Assembly: GCF_017573545.1 (NCBI RefSeq)
Contig: NZ_JAGEOK010000023.1
Coordinates: 1 to 64,000, forward strand
Direction of reading: 5' to 3'
DNA: 64,000 nt
Source of the DNA: Actinomadura nitritigenes
GTDB lineage: Bacteria > Actinomycetota > Actinomycetes > Streptosporangiales > Streptosporangiaceae
How positions within the stretch are numbered: position 1 is the stretch's first letter; every line of letters begins with the position of its first letter. The translations under genes were made by a program, and so were the position numbers. The notes under the pieces were generated by a model that was given only the letters and a program-made list of their open reading frames with translations, was not told the DNA's origin and made no database searches. Below, in pieces: positions 1 to 7,760 of the stretch.

Positions 1-134
1 GTGTCGGCGGGGTTGGTGCCGGCGTGGGCGGAGGGGACCAGGGAGGCGAAGCCGAACGCGCCGGCCAGGGACAGTACGGCACCGGCGGCGAGGCGGGTGC
101 CCATGCGCTTGGCATCGAAGGTACGAGCGGTCAT
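1..134 (-). CDS. N-terminus of a secreted protein (partial)
   Basis: The minus strand from the ATG at 134 encodes 44 residues before the window edge. They form a classic Sec signal peptide: basic start (R4, K9, R10), a hydrophobic core (residues 15-33) and a small-residue cleavage site ending SAHA before GTNPAD. An AGGAG ribosome site lies about nine bases upstream of the ATG, which fixes the start. The mature part is outside the window, so no function can be given. The plus-strand reading over this interval is only its shadow. Confidence 0.7.
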   Translation of the reverse strand, partial: MTARTFDAKRMGTRLAAGAVLSLAGAFGFASLVPSAHAGTNPAD

Positions 135-283
135 GAGAAGGGTTCTCCTGAGGTTCTTCCAGTCCGCCTACCGGGTTAGCTGTCGGGTTCGGGCGTGGAA
201 GTGGCCCTACCGCGGCCCTCGCGCATGCGAGGGGTGCGGATTCACCCCGGTGTTTCGGTGGGTCCCCGGCTCCGCACCGCCAT

Positions 284-334
284 GATCGGCGTGGCCTGTG
301 ATCGGCGTCGCCTTGATCGGCGATCGTGATCGGC
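284..334. repeat. Four GATCGGC direct repeats
   Basis: GATCGGC occurs at 284, 300, 315 and 328, that is every 13-16 bp, and the first two copies extend to GATCGGCGTSGCCT. The cluster lies about 150 bp upstream of the minus-strand secreted-protein gene. It could be a multi-site operator or neutral repeat expansion. Confidence 0.5.
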
Positions 335-905
335 GCTGGTGCGGACTCGGCGGAGGACGTGCCCGAGATCGGCCGTCCTGATGATCAGGGACTCGATGCG
401 CCCTTCGTGATCTGGTCGGGCGCCTCCGGCGGGCTTCCCCGTCGGTCACACATCCACAACAGGTTCAAGGGGCCCCATATTTCGCAAAGCACGCCCCAAG
501 CACCCGCCCCACCTGCAAAGAGCGCCCAAAACCCCGCAAACGCAAGGGCTCAGGCCCACTTCCCCCGACCCAAAAAAAGTTCGGGAGGATCTCCAGGAGC
601 CGGGAAACGGACATGTGGATCACCTGTCGCAGTGACCCAGACCACCCGCAGGGCGGGGCTTTCGGCAGCGGGATGGCCCCGAACGCGCTGGACAGCGCTG
701 AGCGAAGCCGTGCACGTCAGGCCATGAGCGGCGCACGATAACGCTTTGCCGCACGTTCCGGCGGATGGAGCAGAACGGCAGGGACTGCTCGCCGGCCCCA
801 GTAGACAGGCGCCACCCTCTGTGAGGGCTGGCGTGCCGTTGGGCCCGTCGACCAACGGACCCGGCCGCCTGACACCCGAAGGACCCTGCTGCTACTCCCT
901 TAGAC

Positions 906-928
906 CCAGCGGCTCCCCGAGCCGCTGG
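906..928. terminator. Hairpin, possible terminator
   Basis: A perfect 10-bp stem (CCAGCGGCTC / GAGCCGCTGG) with a CCC loop. No T-run follows, as is usual for G+C-rich actinomycete terminators. No intact gene ends here, so it may be left over from a lost gene. Confidence 0.4.
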
Positions 929-1002
929 CAGGCCGGTCGCGGCGACATGCTCCTGCTCCCCCGCCGTGGTCGAGGCGGCGCTGAACCGCGGCGCAAACCT
1001 GG

Positions 1003-1203
1003 TGCGCCGAACGGGCGGTCGGGCAGGCGGCGCGCGAGGCCGAGGTCGCCGGCGCTCACCTGGACCGGGACGCCGCGCGCACCGACGCCGGCAGGCAACG
1101 CGAACGCGCGGTTCTCGCCCAGCAGCGCACCGAGACCGCCGAGGCCCTCGTTCCGCCCTCCGGAAGGCTGCCCGCCGTGGACGCCACCGGCCCCGCCGCA
1201 CTG
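1003..1203 (+). pseudogene. Coding-like fragment rich in Ala, Arg and Glu
   Basis: One plus frame keeps strong G/C third-position bias for about 65 codons and reads as a charged, probably helical segment (ERAVGQAAREAEVAGAHLDR and onwards). It resembles coiled-coil parts of plasmid-type DNA-binding proteins, but I cannot name a family. The frame immediately upstream is shifted (a stretch reading VVEAALNRGANLV lies in another frame), there is no start with a ribosome site, and the end dissolves into low-quality frame. Likely a gene remnant. Confidence 0.3.
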
Positions 1204-1326
1204 AATCCGCGCTCGTCTGCGCGGATGGCGAGGAGGGCGTTCTCGACCGCCTGCCCACGCCGCTGTCCACCGAGACGGCTCTTCAGGTGGCCTACGTGAT
1301 CCTCGCTCTGAACGACGGCCGTCCCG

Positions 1327-2100
1327 CTACTCCCCCGCCGTCTGATCCGTCCGGGCGTGACCGAGATAGGTGACGATCGGCTTGCCGTCCGGCTCGAGGA
1401 CGAAACCCGTCATCGCCGGGATCGCCTCGTCGGCGATCCTCCCCTTCCGGCGCGCGACGGTGGCCCGGACCAGGTCGAGGACGTTCGCGGGCTTGAACGA
1501 GCAGACGTCCTCGTTCCGCAGCCCGTGAGCGGCGAGCGCGGCCGCGACCTCCTCCGGCGTCCGCAACCGCATGGCGGTGTAGCGGCCGCGCGGCATGATC
1601 CGGGTCGGCGGCAGCGCCTGGAAGGCCCCCAGGTAGATCAGCCGGGAGACCGGCGTCCGGTTGACGGTGTCGTAGAACAGGACGCCGTCGGGACGCAGCA
1701 GCCGGGCGGCGTGCGCGACGACCCGGTCGAGGTCGCCGGTGATCTCGAAGGTGTCGGCGTAGAAGAGGACGTCGAAGGACGCGTCGGGCAGTCCGGGATC
1801 CTCCGCGGACGCGGTCGTGTACTCGACGGTCTCGCCGGCGCCCGCCTCCCGCGCCATCGCGGTCGCCTCGGGTGAGGGATCCAGCGCGACGACGGTGAGA
1901 CCGAGCCCGGCCAGCCCGCGGGCGAGCAGCCCGCGGCCGCTGCCGACCACCAGGGCGGACCGCCCGGCCGGCTCGATCCCGAGCCGGCGCAGCACCGAGC
2001 TCACGTACTCCAGCCGCACGTCCTGGAACGTGAGGGCCCGGATGTGGCGCCCGTCGATGGCGCCGGCCGCACGCGAGTCCAGTTCGATGGTCGGTCCCAT
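1327..2100 (-). CDS. Class I SAM-dependent methyltransferase
   Basis: A 257-residue cytoplasmic methyltransferase of the UbiG/Methyltransf_11 type. The SAM-binding motif I is VVGSGRG at residues 51-57, the acidic motif II is D74 in VALDPS, and motif IV lies around FDVLFYADTFEI. An O- or C-methyl transfer to a small molecule is likely; the substrate is unknown. The ATG is preceded by GGGAGG at five bases. The gene is divergent from an HxlR regulator with two palindromic operator copies between them, so it is probably that regulator's target. Confidence 0.85.
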   Translation of the reverse strand: MGPTIELDSRAAGAIDGRHIRALTFQDVRLEYVSSVLRRLGIEPAGRSALVVGSGRGLLARGLAGLGLTVVALDPSPEATAMAREAGAGETVEYTTASAEDPGLPDASFDVLFYADTFEITGDLDRVVAHAARLLRPDGVLFYDTVNRTPVSRLIYLGAFQALPPTRIMPRGRYTAMRLRTPEEVAAALAAHGLRNEDVCSFKPANVLDLVRATVARRKGRIADEAIPAMTGFVLEPDGKPIVTYLGHARTDQTAGE

Positions 2101-2114
2101 GTCGCCTCCCGTTG

Positions 2115-2153
2115 GTTCCCTAAGGGAACTTTAACCTAGTCCCCTAAGGGAAC
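2115..2153. promoter_or_regulatory. Duplicated palindromic operator, HxlR/methyltransferase
   Basis: The palindrome GTTCCCTAAGGGAAC at 2115-2129 is repeated almost exactly (GTCCCCTAAGGGAAC) at 2139-2153, 24 bp apart centre to centre, on about the same face of the helix. The second copy sits just before the TACTCT -10-like element (2159-2164) of the regulator. Likely the HxlR operator controlling both divergent promoters. Confidence 0.75.
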
Positions 2154-2170
2154 CCAGATACTCTGGAGGG

Positions 2171-2677
2171 GTGACCAGGACCTCGCTCACCGACGTCGCG
2201 TGCTCGATCGCGCGCGCCACCGACCTGTTCGCGGACGCGTGGACGGCGCTCATCATGCGCGACGTCCTGGTGGGCGTGACCCGCTTTGACGACCTGGCCC
2301 GCGACCTGGGCATCTCGCGCAAGGTCCTGGCCGCCCGGCTCGCCCGGTTGGTGGAGGAGGGCGTGCTGGTCCGCGAGCGCTACCAGGACCATCCGCCTCG
2401 CGAGCACTACCTGGCGACGGAGAAGGGCAAGGACCTGTATCCGGTCCTGCTCGCCCTGATGCGGTGGGGCGACCGCTGGTACGGGGAGTCCGGGCCACCC
2501 GTGCGCATCCACCACCTGGAGTGCGGACACGACACCGAGGCCGTCACCGCGTGCGTCCACTGCGGGCATGAGCTCACCGCCGACAACACCACCCAGCTTC
2601 CCGGTCCCGGCGGCCGCATCGGCCCCGGGACCAGTGTCATCGGCCCCCTCATCGCCGCCCGCGAATCCACCACCTGA
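2171..2677 (+). CDS. HxlR-family transcriptional regulator
   Basis: 168 residues with the HxlR winged-helix signature: CSIARATDLFADAWTALIMR (11-30), the recognition region around DLARDLGISRKVLAARLARL, and the wing LVRERYQDHPPREHYLATEKG. A C-terminal tail with C118, H120, C128 and C131 resembles a small zinc knuckle, seen in part of the family. The GTG start has a TACTCT -10 element six bases upstream, so the mRNA may be leaderless. Probably represses itself and the divergent methyltransferase, possibly sensing an electrophile as relatives such as HypR do. Confidence 0.88.
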   Translation: MTRTSLTDVACSIARATDLFADAWTALIMRDVLVGVTRFDDLARDLGISRKVLAARLARLVEEGVLVRERYQDHPPREHYLATEKGKDLYPVLLALMRWGDRWYGESGPPVRIHHLECGHDTEAVTACVHCGHELTADNTTQLPGPGGRIGPGTSVIGPLIAARESTT

Positions 2678-2754
2678 CCCGTTCGCGCCCGCGTCGCCGA
2701 CTGCTGTGTCAGGTCGCACCCGACGGCCTGGGACCGGCCCTGGTAGGCGGGCCG

Positions 2755-3669
2755 TCAGGGGCGGGGGATGGCGATCGCCCAGTACGGCGTGGTCGGGGTC
2801 GGCGTCGTGTTGAAACGCGCGTTGGGGAGGTATATCCGGGACCCGAAGGCGGCCACGGTCGACGGGACGTCGAACCGGCGATCGGTGACCCGCCGCACGA
2901 CATGGCCGTCAGTTCCAGCGGCGTTCAAGCGCAGGACCGCGACGGCGTTGTCGTGGCCCTCGACCGCGTACATCGTCCGGCCGCGCAGCAGCAGTCCGTC
3001 GCCTTGGCGGAGCGAGTCGCCGTGCAGGTTCACCCGGCGGGTCTTCCCGGTCCAGGTGACGTGGAACAGTCCGCCGGTGTTCGACTGGACGACGAGCAGG
3101 CCCTTGCCGTCCGGGGTGGCCGTGATGCCGTTGGAGTTGAATCCCGGCTGGTACTTCAGGTCGCCGATGAGCGGGATCCGCACCGGGGCGGCGGGCAGTC
3201 GGCCGCCGCGCAGCGGCAGCTCGTAGAGCACCGGGGCGGTGGAGTCGGTGATCCAGGCCGCGCCGTGGGTGAGGATGATGTCGTTGACGAACGTCGGGCC
3301 GGTGGCCACCTGGTAGCGAGCCAGCACCCGGCCGGTCTGGGTGTCGAGGACCCGCACGTCGCCGCCGGTGCCGCCCGCCACGAACAGCCGTCCGTGTGAG
3401 TCGAGCTTCATTCCGAGAGACGGTGTTCCGGGCCCCTTGCTGAAGATCGCGCCATGTCCGGTGCGCAGGTTCACGCGGTAGATGGAGCCGTCGGCCATGG
3501 AGCTGAAATAGGCGACCGCACCGGGCCCGGTCTCAACGCCTTCGGGTTGGAACCCCTCCGGCAACCGGATCGTGGTGGGAGACGCGGAGGCCGCCTGGGC
3601 CGGAGCGCCCGGCGCAGTGACGAGTCCGAGACCGAGCACCAGTACGGCGGCGGACCTTTTACGTAGCAT
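2755..3669 (-). CDS. Secreted SMP-30/gluconolactonase-like beta-propeller protein
   Basis: 304 residues starting at MLRKRSAAV; the longer upstream reading lacks a ribosome site, whereas GAGAGG lies seven bases before this ATG. An N-terminal signal peptide (about 1-27, ending AQAASA) is followed by propeller-like repeats such as NSNGITATPDGKGLLVVQSN and DGLLLRGRTMYAVEGHDNAV, typical of the SMP-30/LRE superfamily. Enzyme activity is uncertain, since many secreted members have no known substrate. It lies 11 bp after the decayed NmrA-type gene and downstream of an EamA exporter, so the three probably formed one operon. Confidence 0.75.
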   Translation of the reverse strand: MLRKRSAAVLVLGLGLVTAPGAPAQAASASPTTIRLPEGFQPEGVETGPGAVAYFSSMADGSIYRVNLRTGHGAIFSKGPGTPSLGMKLDSHGRLFVAGGTGGDVRVLDTQTGRVLARYQVATGPTFVNDIILTHGAAWITDSTAPVLYELPLRGGRLPAAPVRIPLIGDLKYQPGFNSNGITATPDGKGLLVVQSNTGGLFHVTWTGKTRRVNLHGDSLRQGDGLLLRGRTMYAVEGHDNAVAVLRLNAAGTDGHVVRRVTDRRFDVPSTVAAFGSRIYLPNARFNTTPTPTTPYWAIAIPRP

Positions 3670-3680
3670 CAGAAAACCTC

Positions 3681-4069
3681 TCAACGCTGAGGTAACGGTT
3701 TCAGCTGTCGCCGGCCGGGGGTGAACGCCTGTGCGCACTCCTCGGTCATGTCGACGATCCATTTCGGGACGCCGTGGCCGATCAGTGTTTTCGCTTGGCG
3801 TCGTCGCCGACCGGAAGGTAGGTGATGGGCCTGCCGACGGCGAGGCTCAGTTGGCCGGCGACCTCATCGGACGTCAAGGAGCGCGGGCCGGTGAGGGTGC
3901 AGGTCCGGCTGTGGTGGCAGCCGGGGTCGTGGAGAAGGGGGGCCGTGGGCTTTGGACTCGTCGCGGACGTGAGCACGAAGGTCCGCGCAGTCCCTTCCGG
4001 TGCGCTCATCAGTGCGGTGGATACGGTTCCGGTGGCTCCGGTGACCAGCACGGTGCGCGACACGTTCAT
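3681..4069 (-). pseudogene. NmrA-type NAD(P)-binding reductase, deleted and frameshifted
   Basis: The N-terminus MNVSRTVLVTGATGTV carries the Rossmann glycine motif of NmrA/SDR_a5 proteins, but after about 50 residues the reading jumps to what is normally the far C-terminus (CTLTGPRSLTSDEVAGQLSLAVGRPITYLPV). About 150-170 central residues expected for the family are missing. The first frame stops at 3782, while the expected end (LIGHGVPKWIVDMTEECAQAF) continues in a second frame to a TGA at 3681. Both an internal deletion and a frameshift are therefore present. The start still has a good position just after the EamA gene. Confidence 0.75.
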
Positions 4070-4094
4070 CCTCCTTTTGCGACGGTTGTACGGA

Positions 4095-5021
4095 TCAGTC
4101 GCGCGCGGGGGTGCGGGCCGCGTCTGGGGGGAGCTGCGCGGCGGCCATGGCGGTCAGTGCGAGCGTGAACCCGACGCCCTGCCACGCCGTCAGGGATTCA
4201 CCGAGGAACAGCCAGCCCAGGAGCGTGGCGGTCATGGGTGAGAGCAGGGCGAGGAACGACACGGCGACCACGGGCAGCTTCCCGATGCCGCGGAACCACA
4301 TCGGGAAGGACAGCAGAGCTCCGACAACCGACAGCCATGCGTAGCCGCCGATCGCAGGAAGATCCAGCCCGGAGGGAAGTCCTTCGAACCCGAGTGCGAG
4401 CGGGACCAGTACGATTCCGCCGGCGGTGAGCTGCCAGCCGGCGATGGTCGCCGCGCCGGCGCCGTCCGGAAGACCCCAACGTTTGGTCAGGACGAGTCCG
4501 CCGGCCAACACTCCGGCAGCTGCGATGCCGGCCAGGATGCCGAGCAGGTCGAAGGAGAACTGGCCGCGCAGCACCATCAATCCCACGCCCAGTACGCCGA
4601 CCAGGCCCCAGCCGAGCCGCCGGCGTGTGGGTTTCTCACCGAGGAGCAGGAACGCCAGTCCGGCGACGAACAATGGCAGGACGGCGGTGAGGGTCGCCGC
4701 GACGCCGCCCGGCAGCCGGTAGGCGGCGACGAACAGCAGTGCGAACAGCGCGCCGATGTTGAGGGTGCCGAGCAGCAACGAGCGCCACAGCCATCTGCCG
4801 CGCGGCAGCCTGCGCGTGATGGCGAGCAGGACCAGCCCCGCCGGCAGCGCGCGGATCACACCGGACGCCAACGGGTAGCCGGGCGGGAGGAACTCGGTGG
4901 TCACCAGATAGGTGGTGCCCCAGCTGACCGGCGCCGTCGCGGTCAGCGCGGTCAGGCCCAGAGTGCCACCGACGAGTGCGGGCCCGGGCGCGGTGATCGC
5001 GGCAGGTGACGCAGCACCCAT
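4095..5021 (-). CDS. EamA/DMT-family transporter
   Basis: 308 residues, about ten hydrophobic segments in two homologous halves, as in drug/metabolite transporters of the EamA group (first half with WGTTYLVTTEFLPPGYPL, second with WLSVVGALLSFPMWFRGIGK). Likely an inner-membrane exporter of a small metabolite or drug. I take the ATG at 5021, preceded by GAAAGG, instead of the longer reading because the latter runs into palindromic operator DNA. First gene of the EamA/NmrA/SMP-30 cluster, divergent from a MarR remnant. Confidence 0.85.
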   Translation of the reverse strand: MGAASPAAITAPGPALVGGTLGLTALTATAPVSWGTTYLVTTEFLPPGYPLASGVIRALPAGLVLLAITRRLPRGRWLWRSLLLGTLNIGALFALLFVAAYRLPGGVAATLTAVLPLFVAGLAFLLLGEKPTRRRLGWGLVGVLGVGLMVLRGQFSFDLLGILAGIAAAGVLAGGLVLTKRWGLPDGAGAATIAGWQLTAGGIVLVPLALGFEGLPSGLDLPAIGGYAWLSVVGALLSFPMWFRGIGKLPVVAVSFLALLSPMTATLLGWLFLGESLTAWQGVGFTLALTAMAAAQLPPDAARTPARD

Positions 5022-5031
5022 GGCATGACCT

Positions 5032-5105
5032 TTCAACGTTGAAGTGTTTGACGTTGAAGACCGTACGCCGAGCGTCACCCTAACGTCAAACAGTTCAACG
5101 TTGAA
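5032..5105. promoter_or_regulatory. Cluster of TTCAACGTTGAA operators
   Basis: The perfect 12-bp palindrome TTCAACGTTGAA occurs at 5032-5043 and again at 5094-5105. A close variant (TTTGACGTTGAA) lies at 5047-5058, and a half-site (AACGTCAAA) near 5082-5090. The copies fill the gap between the EamA gene and the MarR remnant and look like MarR-type binding sites. The cognate regulator here is broken. Confidence 0.7.
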
Positions 5106-5150
5106 AGGTTACTTGGTAACTGGCCCGCCACTCGATGAAATCCGGGGGGC

Positions 5151-5246
5151 GTCACCAGCCGGCTCGTCGCCAAGGGCTACGTCACACGCAACGTCCACCC
5201 CGCCAACCGGCGCACCATCGTCCTCACACCCGCCGGCCGCGCCTGA
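5151..5246 (+). pseudogene. MarR-family regulator remnant
   Basis: Thirty-one codons encode the winged-helix end of a MarR protein: VTSRLVAKGYVTRNVHPANR followed by RTIVLTPAGRA and a stop. In intact relatives this is the recognition-helix/wing region and another 40-50 residues follow, while about 60 precede it. Here neither exists: the upstream sequence is in another frame and a TGA closes the fragment. The gene would have been divergent from EamA and probably bound the palindromes beside it. Confidence 0.65.
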
Positions 5247-5308
5247 CGACCGCGGTGTCCTCATGTGCCCCATAGTTGGGTTGCTCGGTGAGTCGTTCTG
5301 CGGCGGGT

Positions 5309-5601
5309 TTATTGAACTGGCACTGGGGCTGGGAACTGAACGGGGAGCCCCGTCAAGGACCCGAACTGGGCCGACGTGGTCGTGGTCGCGTCAACCCCGT
5401 AGCGGGCCGGGTCCACCAGCCGCGCCGACGTCGTCACCCTCGGCGGCAGCACCTTGCCGGTCCGCGGCCGCATCACCCCGTCGGTGAAGATGCTCTTCGC
5501 GCCGTCCCCGGTGTTCCACGCCCGCGCATCCACCCGGGAAGCGGGCCGTGCTCGGCGAGCACGTCGGCCGGAGACGGTCCGGGGACGTACGCGGTGGCCA
5601 T
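5309..5601 (-). pseudogene. Possible frameshifted fragment, family not recognised
   Basis: A minus-strand reading from an ATG at 5601 gives MATAYVPGPSPADVLAEHGP and, after a frame change near 5520, continues as WNTGDGAKSIFTDGVMRPRT and beyond to a stop at 5309. Both parts have protein-like composition, and joining them gives a plausible 95-residue C-terminal piece of an enzyme. I cannot name the family. The rest of 5250-5700 shows nothing else. It belongs to the same decayed block as the MarR and NmrA remnants. Confidence 0.3.
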
Positions 5602-5702
5602 CTAGGGTGGCCTGGCGTCGGGATCGGGATCTGCGTATATGGAGTCCCCCGACCCGGCTCACGCTCTCGAGCGCCGGCGGACATGGTTCGTCGCGCCGGA
5701 CG

Positions 5703-6407
5703 TCATCGGTGTGCAATGGCCAGGTAGTGGCTCAGATGGACGGACGCGTCGAGCATCGCGAGCCCCTGCGCGGTGAGCTTTCGCTGCCAGCCGTCGAGGG
5801 CGGCGGCGAGGGCGCCCGTACCGCCGGCCTGCCGGACCTGCTCGACCACCGTGCGGATGTGGCTCAGCGGGTAGCCCCCGCGTCTGAGCAGGTGGGTGAG
5901 TTCGGCGTCGCGGACGTCGTCGGCACGGAAGACGCGGTAGCCGGTGGCGGGGTCCCGGGCGGGGGCGAGGATGCCCGCGTTCTCCCAGTTGCGCAGGGTC
6001 GCGGGCGTGACGTGGAGCCGGTGCGCGAGTTCGCCGATGGTGCGGGTCTCGGGACGTGCCGCCGGTGCCGCGTCGGCGCCGGAGTCGGCGATCAGGTGGT
6101 CGACCGCCCGCCGCACCGCGTCGAGGGTGTCCCGGTCGCGGAGCAGCCGGCCGTGGCCGCGGTCGATGGTCCGCAGGGCGCCGTCGAGGTCGCCGCCGTG
6201 CACGGCGTTCATGATCTGGCCCGCGACGGCGTGCCCGTACGCGGGGACGAGCGCGAGGAAGGCGCGCAGCGCCGCCGCGTGCGCCTCGGTGTAGATCCGG
6301 TACCCGCTGCGCGTGCGTTCGGCGGGCGGGAGGAAGCCGTCCTGCTCGTAGTTGCGCACCGCCTGGGTCGAGATGCCGTGCTCGCGGGCGAGGTCAGCTG
6401 GTCGCAA
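5703..6407 (-). CDS. TioE-family MerR-type regulator with two HTH domains
   Basis: 234 residues with two successive MerR helix-turn-helix domains: MRPADLAREHGISTQAVRNY at the start (GYRIYTEAHAAALR follows) and a second from about residue 122 (RTIGELAHRLHVTPATLRNW, then GYRVFRADD). This tandem architecture is typical of the TioE group. The start is a TTG at 6407, since an in-frame stop lies six bases upstream and family members begin exactly at this motif. It is divergent from the erythromycin-esterase homologue with an inverted repeat between, so it probably activates that gene. Confidence 0.85.
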   Translation of the reverse strand: MRPADLAREHGISTQAVRNYEQDGFLPPAERTRSGYRIYTEAHAAALRAFLALVPAYGHAVAGQIMNAVHGGDLDGALRTIDRGHGRLLRDRDTLDAVRRAVDHLIADSGADAAPAARPETRTIGELAHRLHVTPATLRNWENAGILAPARDPATGYRVFRADDVRDAELTHLLRRGGYPLSHIRTVVEQVRQAGGTGALAAALDGWQRKLTAQGLAMLDASVHLSHYLAIAHR

Positions 6408-6417
6408 GTGTCATCAC

Positions 6418-6470
6418 GGTTTGAGACTTTACCTGGCTCGATTGCGAGTTATGCCGCCAAAGTCTCAACC
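6418..6470. promoter_or_regulatory. Widely spaced inverted repeat between tioE-type regulator and esterase
   Basis: GGTTTGAGACTTT (6418-6430) faces AAAGTCTCAACC (6459-6470), a near-perfect inverted repeat separated by 28 bp. It lies inside the 90-bp divergent promoter region. A regulator carrying two HTH domains per chain could contact such a spaced site. Confidence 0.6.
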
Positions 6471-6497
6471 GAATTTTCAGAGATACGATTGCGACAC

Positions 6498-7649
6498 ATG
6501 ACTCAGGACATTTGCGGGTTCGTACCCGCGTCATGCGACCTGCTGGGGCTCGGTGAGCCGACGCATCTGGAACCGGCCTTCGGACGGGTCCGCAACGAAC
6601 TGTTCGCCCGGCTCGTCGAGCGCGGCTTCCGGTCGATCGCCCTGGAGACCGATCGTGTGGCCGCGCTCGCCGTGGACGACTTCGTCCGGCACGGCACCGG
6701 AAGCCTCGACGCCGTGATGAGCGGAGGGTTCTCGCACGGCTTCGGAGACCTCGACGCCAACAGGCGGCTGGTCGCCTGGATGCGCGAGTACAACCGGGAC
6801 CGGCCCGCCGCGGAGCGCCTGACCTTCCACGGCTTCGACGCTTCGATGGAGACGACCAGCGCGCCCAGCCCCCGCACCTACCTCGAGCACGCCCGCGACT
6901 ACCTGGCACTCGACCACGACATCGCGGGCCTGACCGGCGAGGACGGGCGGTGGAGCCGCATGGAGGCGGTCATGGACCCGGCCATGTCGGTCGGTGAGAC
7001 GCCCGAGGCCGAGAAGCTGCGCTCGATCGCCGACGACATGCTCAACACGCTCTACGCGCGCGCACCGGAACTGATCGCGGCGACGTCGCGCGCCGAGTGG
7101 TACCGGGCGAAGACGCACCTCACCGCCGGCCTCGGCCTGCTGCGGTATCACAAGCAGTCGGCCCAGCGCCTGGAGCAGGCCGCACGCATCTCCCTGCTGG
7201 GAGGCACGCGGGACGCACTGATGGCGCGAAATCTTCTGGACATCCGCGACATCGAGGCCCGGCGGGGGCCGACGCTCGTCTTCGCTCACAACCTCCACCT
7301 GCAGCGGAACATCTGCGCCATGCCGATGGGGAACATGGAGCTCAGCTGGATCGGCGTGGGCGCCATTCTCGGATCCCTGGTGGACGAGCGGTACGTCTTC
7401 GTCGCCGGAAGCCTGGGGCGCAGCGGGATCCTCGGTCTTCAGGAGCCGGACCCGGACACCTACGAGGGCTCGCTTCAGAGCCGAATCGGCACGTGGGGCC
7501 TGGTAGAGGCCGCCTCGATAGCCGCTGCCGGTCCGCGCAAGGACGCCGCCCAGCAGCAGACCTATTTCCCGCTCGGCCAGGAGACCATCGACGCGGCGGA
7601 CGCCGTCCTGCACATCAGCGACGCCTCGACGGCGGCCCCGAATCCCTAG
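6498..7649 (+). CDS. Erythromycin esterase-family hydrolase
   Basis: 383 residues matching the Ere/succinoglycan-biosynthesis fold: LGLGEPTHLEPAF (17-27) places the family's catalytic histidine at H23 next to E20 and E25, followed by RGFRSIALETD (E50) and later LVFAHNLHLQRN with further conserved histidines. Authentic EreA/EreB open macrolide lactones; many actinomycete paralogues have other, unknown ester or lactone substrates, so macrolide resistance is only a possibility. Start at the ATG 6498, after the shared regulator promoter. A GC hairpin follows the gene. Confidence 0.8.
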   Translation: MTQDICGFVPASCDLLGLGEPTHLEPAFGRVRNELFARLVERGFRSIALETDRVAALAVDDFVRHGTGSLDAVMSGGFSHGFGDLDANRRLVAWMREYNRDRPAAERLTFHGFDASMETTSAPSPRTYLEHARDYLALDHDIAGLTGEDGRWSRMEAVMDPAMSVGETPEAEKLRSIADDMLNTLYARAPELIAATSRAEWYRAKTHLTAGLGLLRYHKQSAQRLEQAARISLLGGTRDALMARNLLDIRDIEARRGPTLVFAHNLHLQRNICAMPMGNMELSWIGVGAILGSLVDERYVFVAGSLGRSGILGLQEPDPDTYEGSLQSRIGTWGLVEAASIAAAGPRKDAAQQQTYFPLGQETIDAADAVLHISDASTAAPNP

Positions 7650-7694
7650 AGCAGGGCCATCGAGCGCTGGCCGGCCGTTCCGTCGGGCGTGGGG

Positions 7695-7715
7695 CCGCGG
7701 CTCGCGCAGCCGCGG
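7695..7715. terminator. GC-rich hairpin after the esterase gene
   Basis: CCGCGGCT and AGCCGCGG pair around a five-base loop, 45 bp after the esterase stop and before the MarR promoter. A rho-independent-like terminator without a T-run. Confidence 0.5.
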
Positions 7716-7760
7716 GCCGACGGCGGCCGGCACGGCGTCGAACGGCGATAGGTTTCGGGT

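Larger units (their letters stand above)
135..1326. other. 1.2-kb stretch without a convincing intact gene
   Basis: None of the overlapping frames here has sustained actinomycete codon bias, a ribosome site and a recognisable product. The A/C-rich part near 460-560 looks non-coding. What I see is the promoter side of the secreted-protein gene, GATCGGC direct repeats (284-334), one strong hairpin (906-928) and a coding-like but startless fragment (about 1003-1203). It may be a relic of a lost mobile or plasmid-type segment; that is inference. Confidence 0.5.

Noticed and set aside
284..334. GATCGGC repeats as a replication origin
   Set aside because: No DnaA boxes, no AT-rich unwinding zone, and no dnaA/dnaN nearby.
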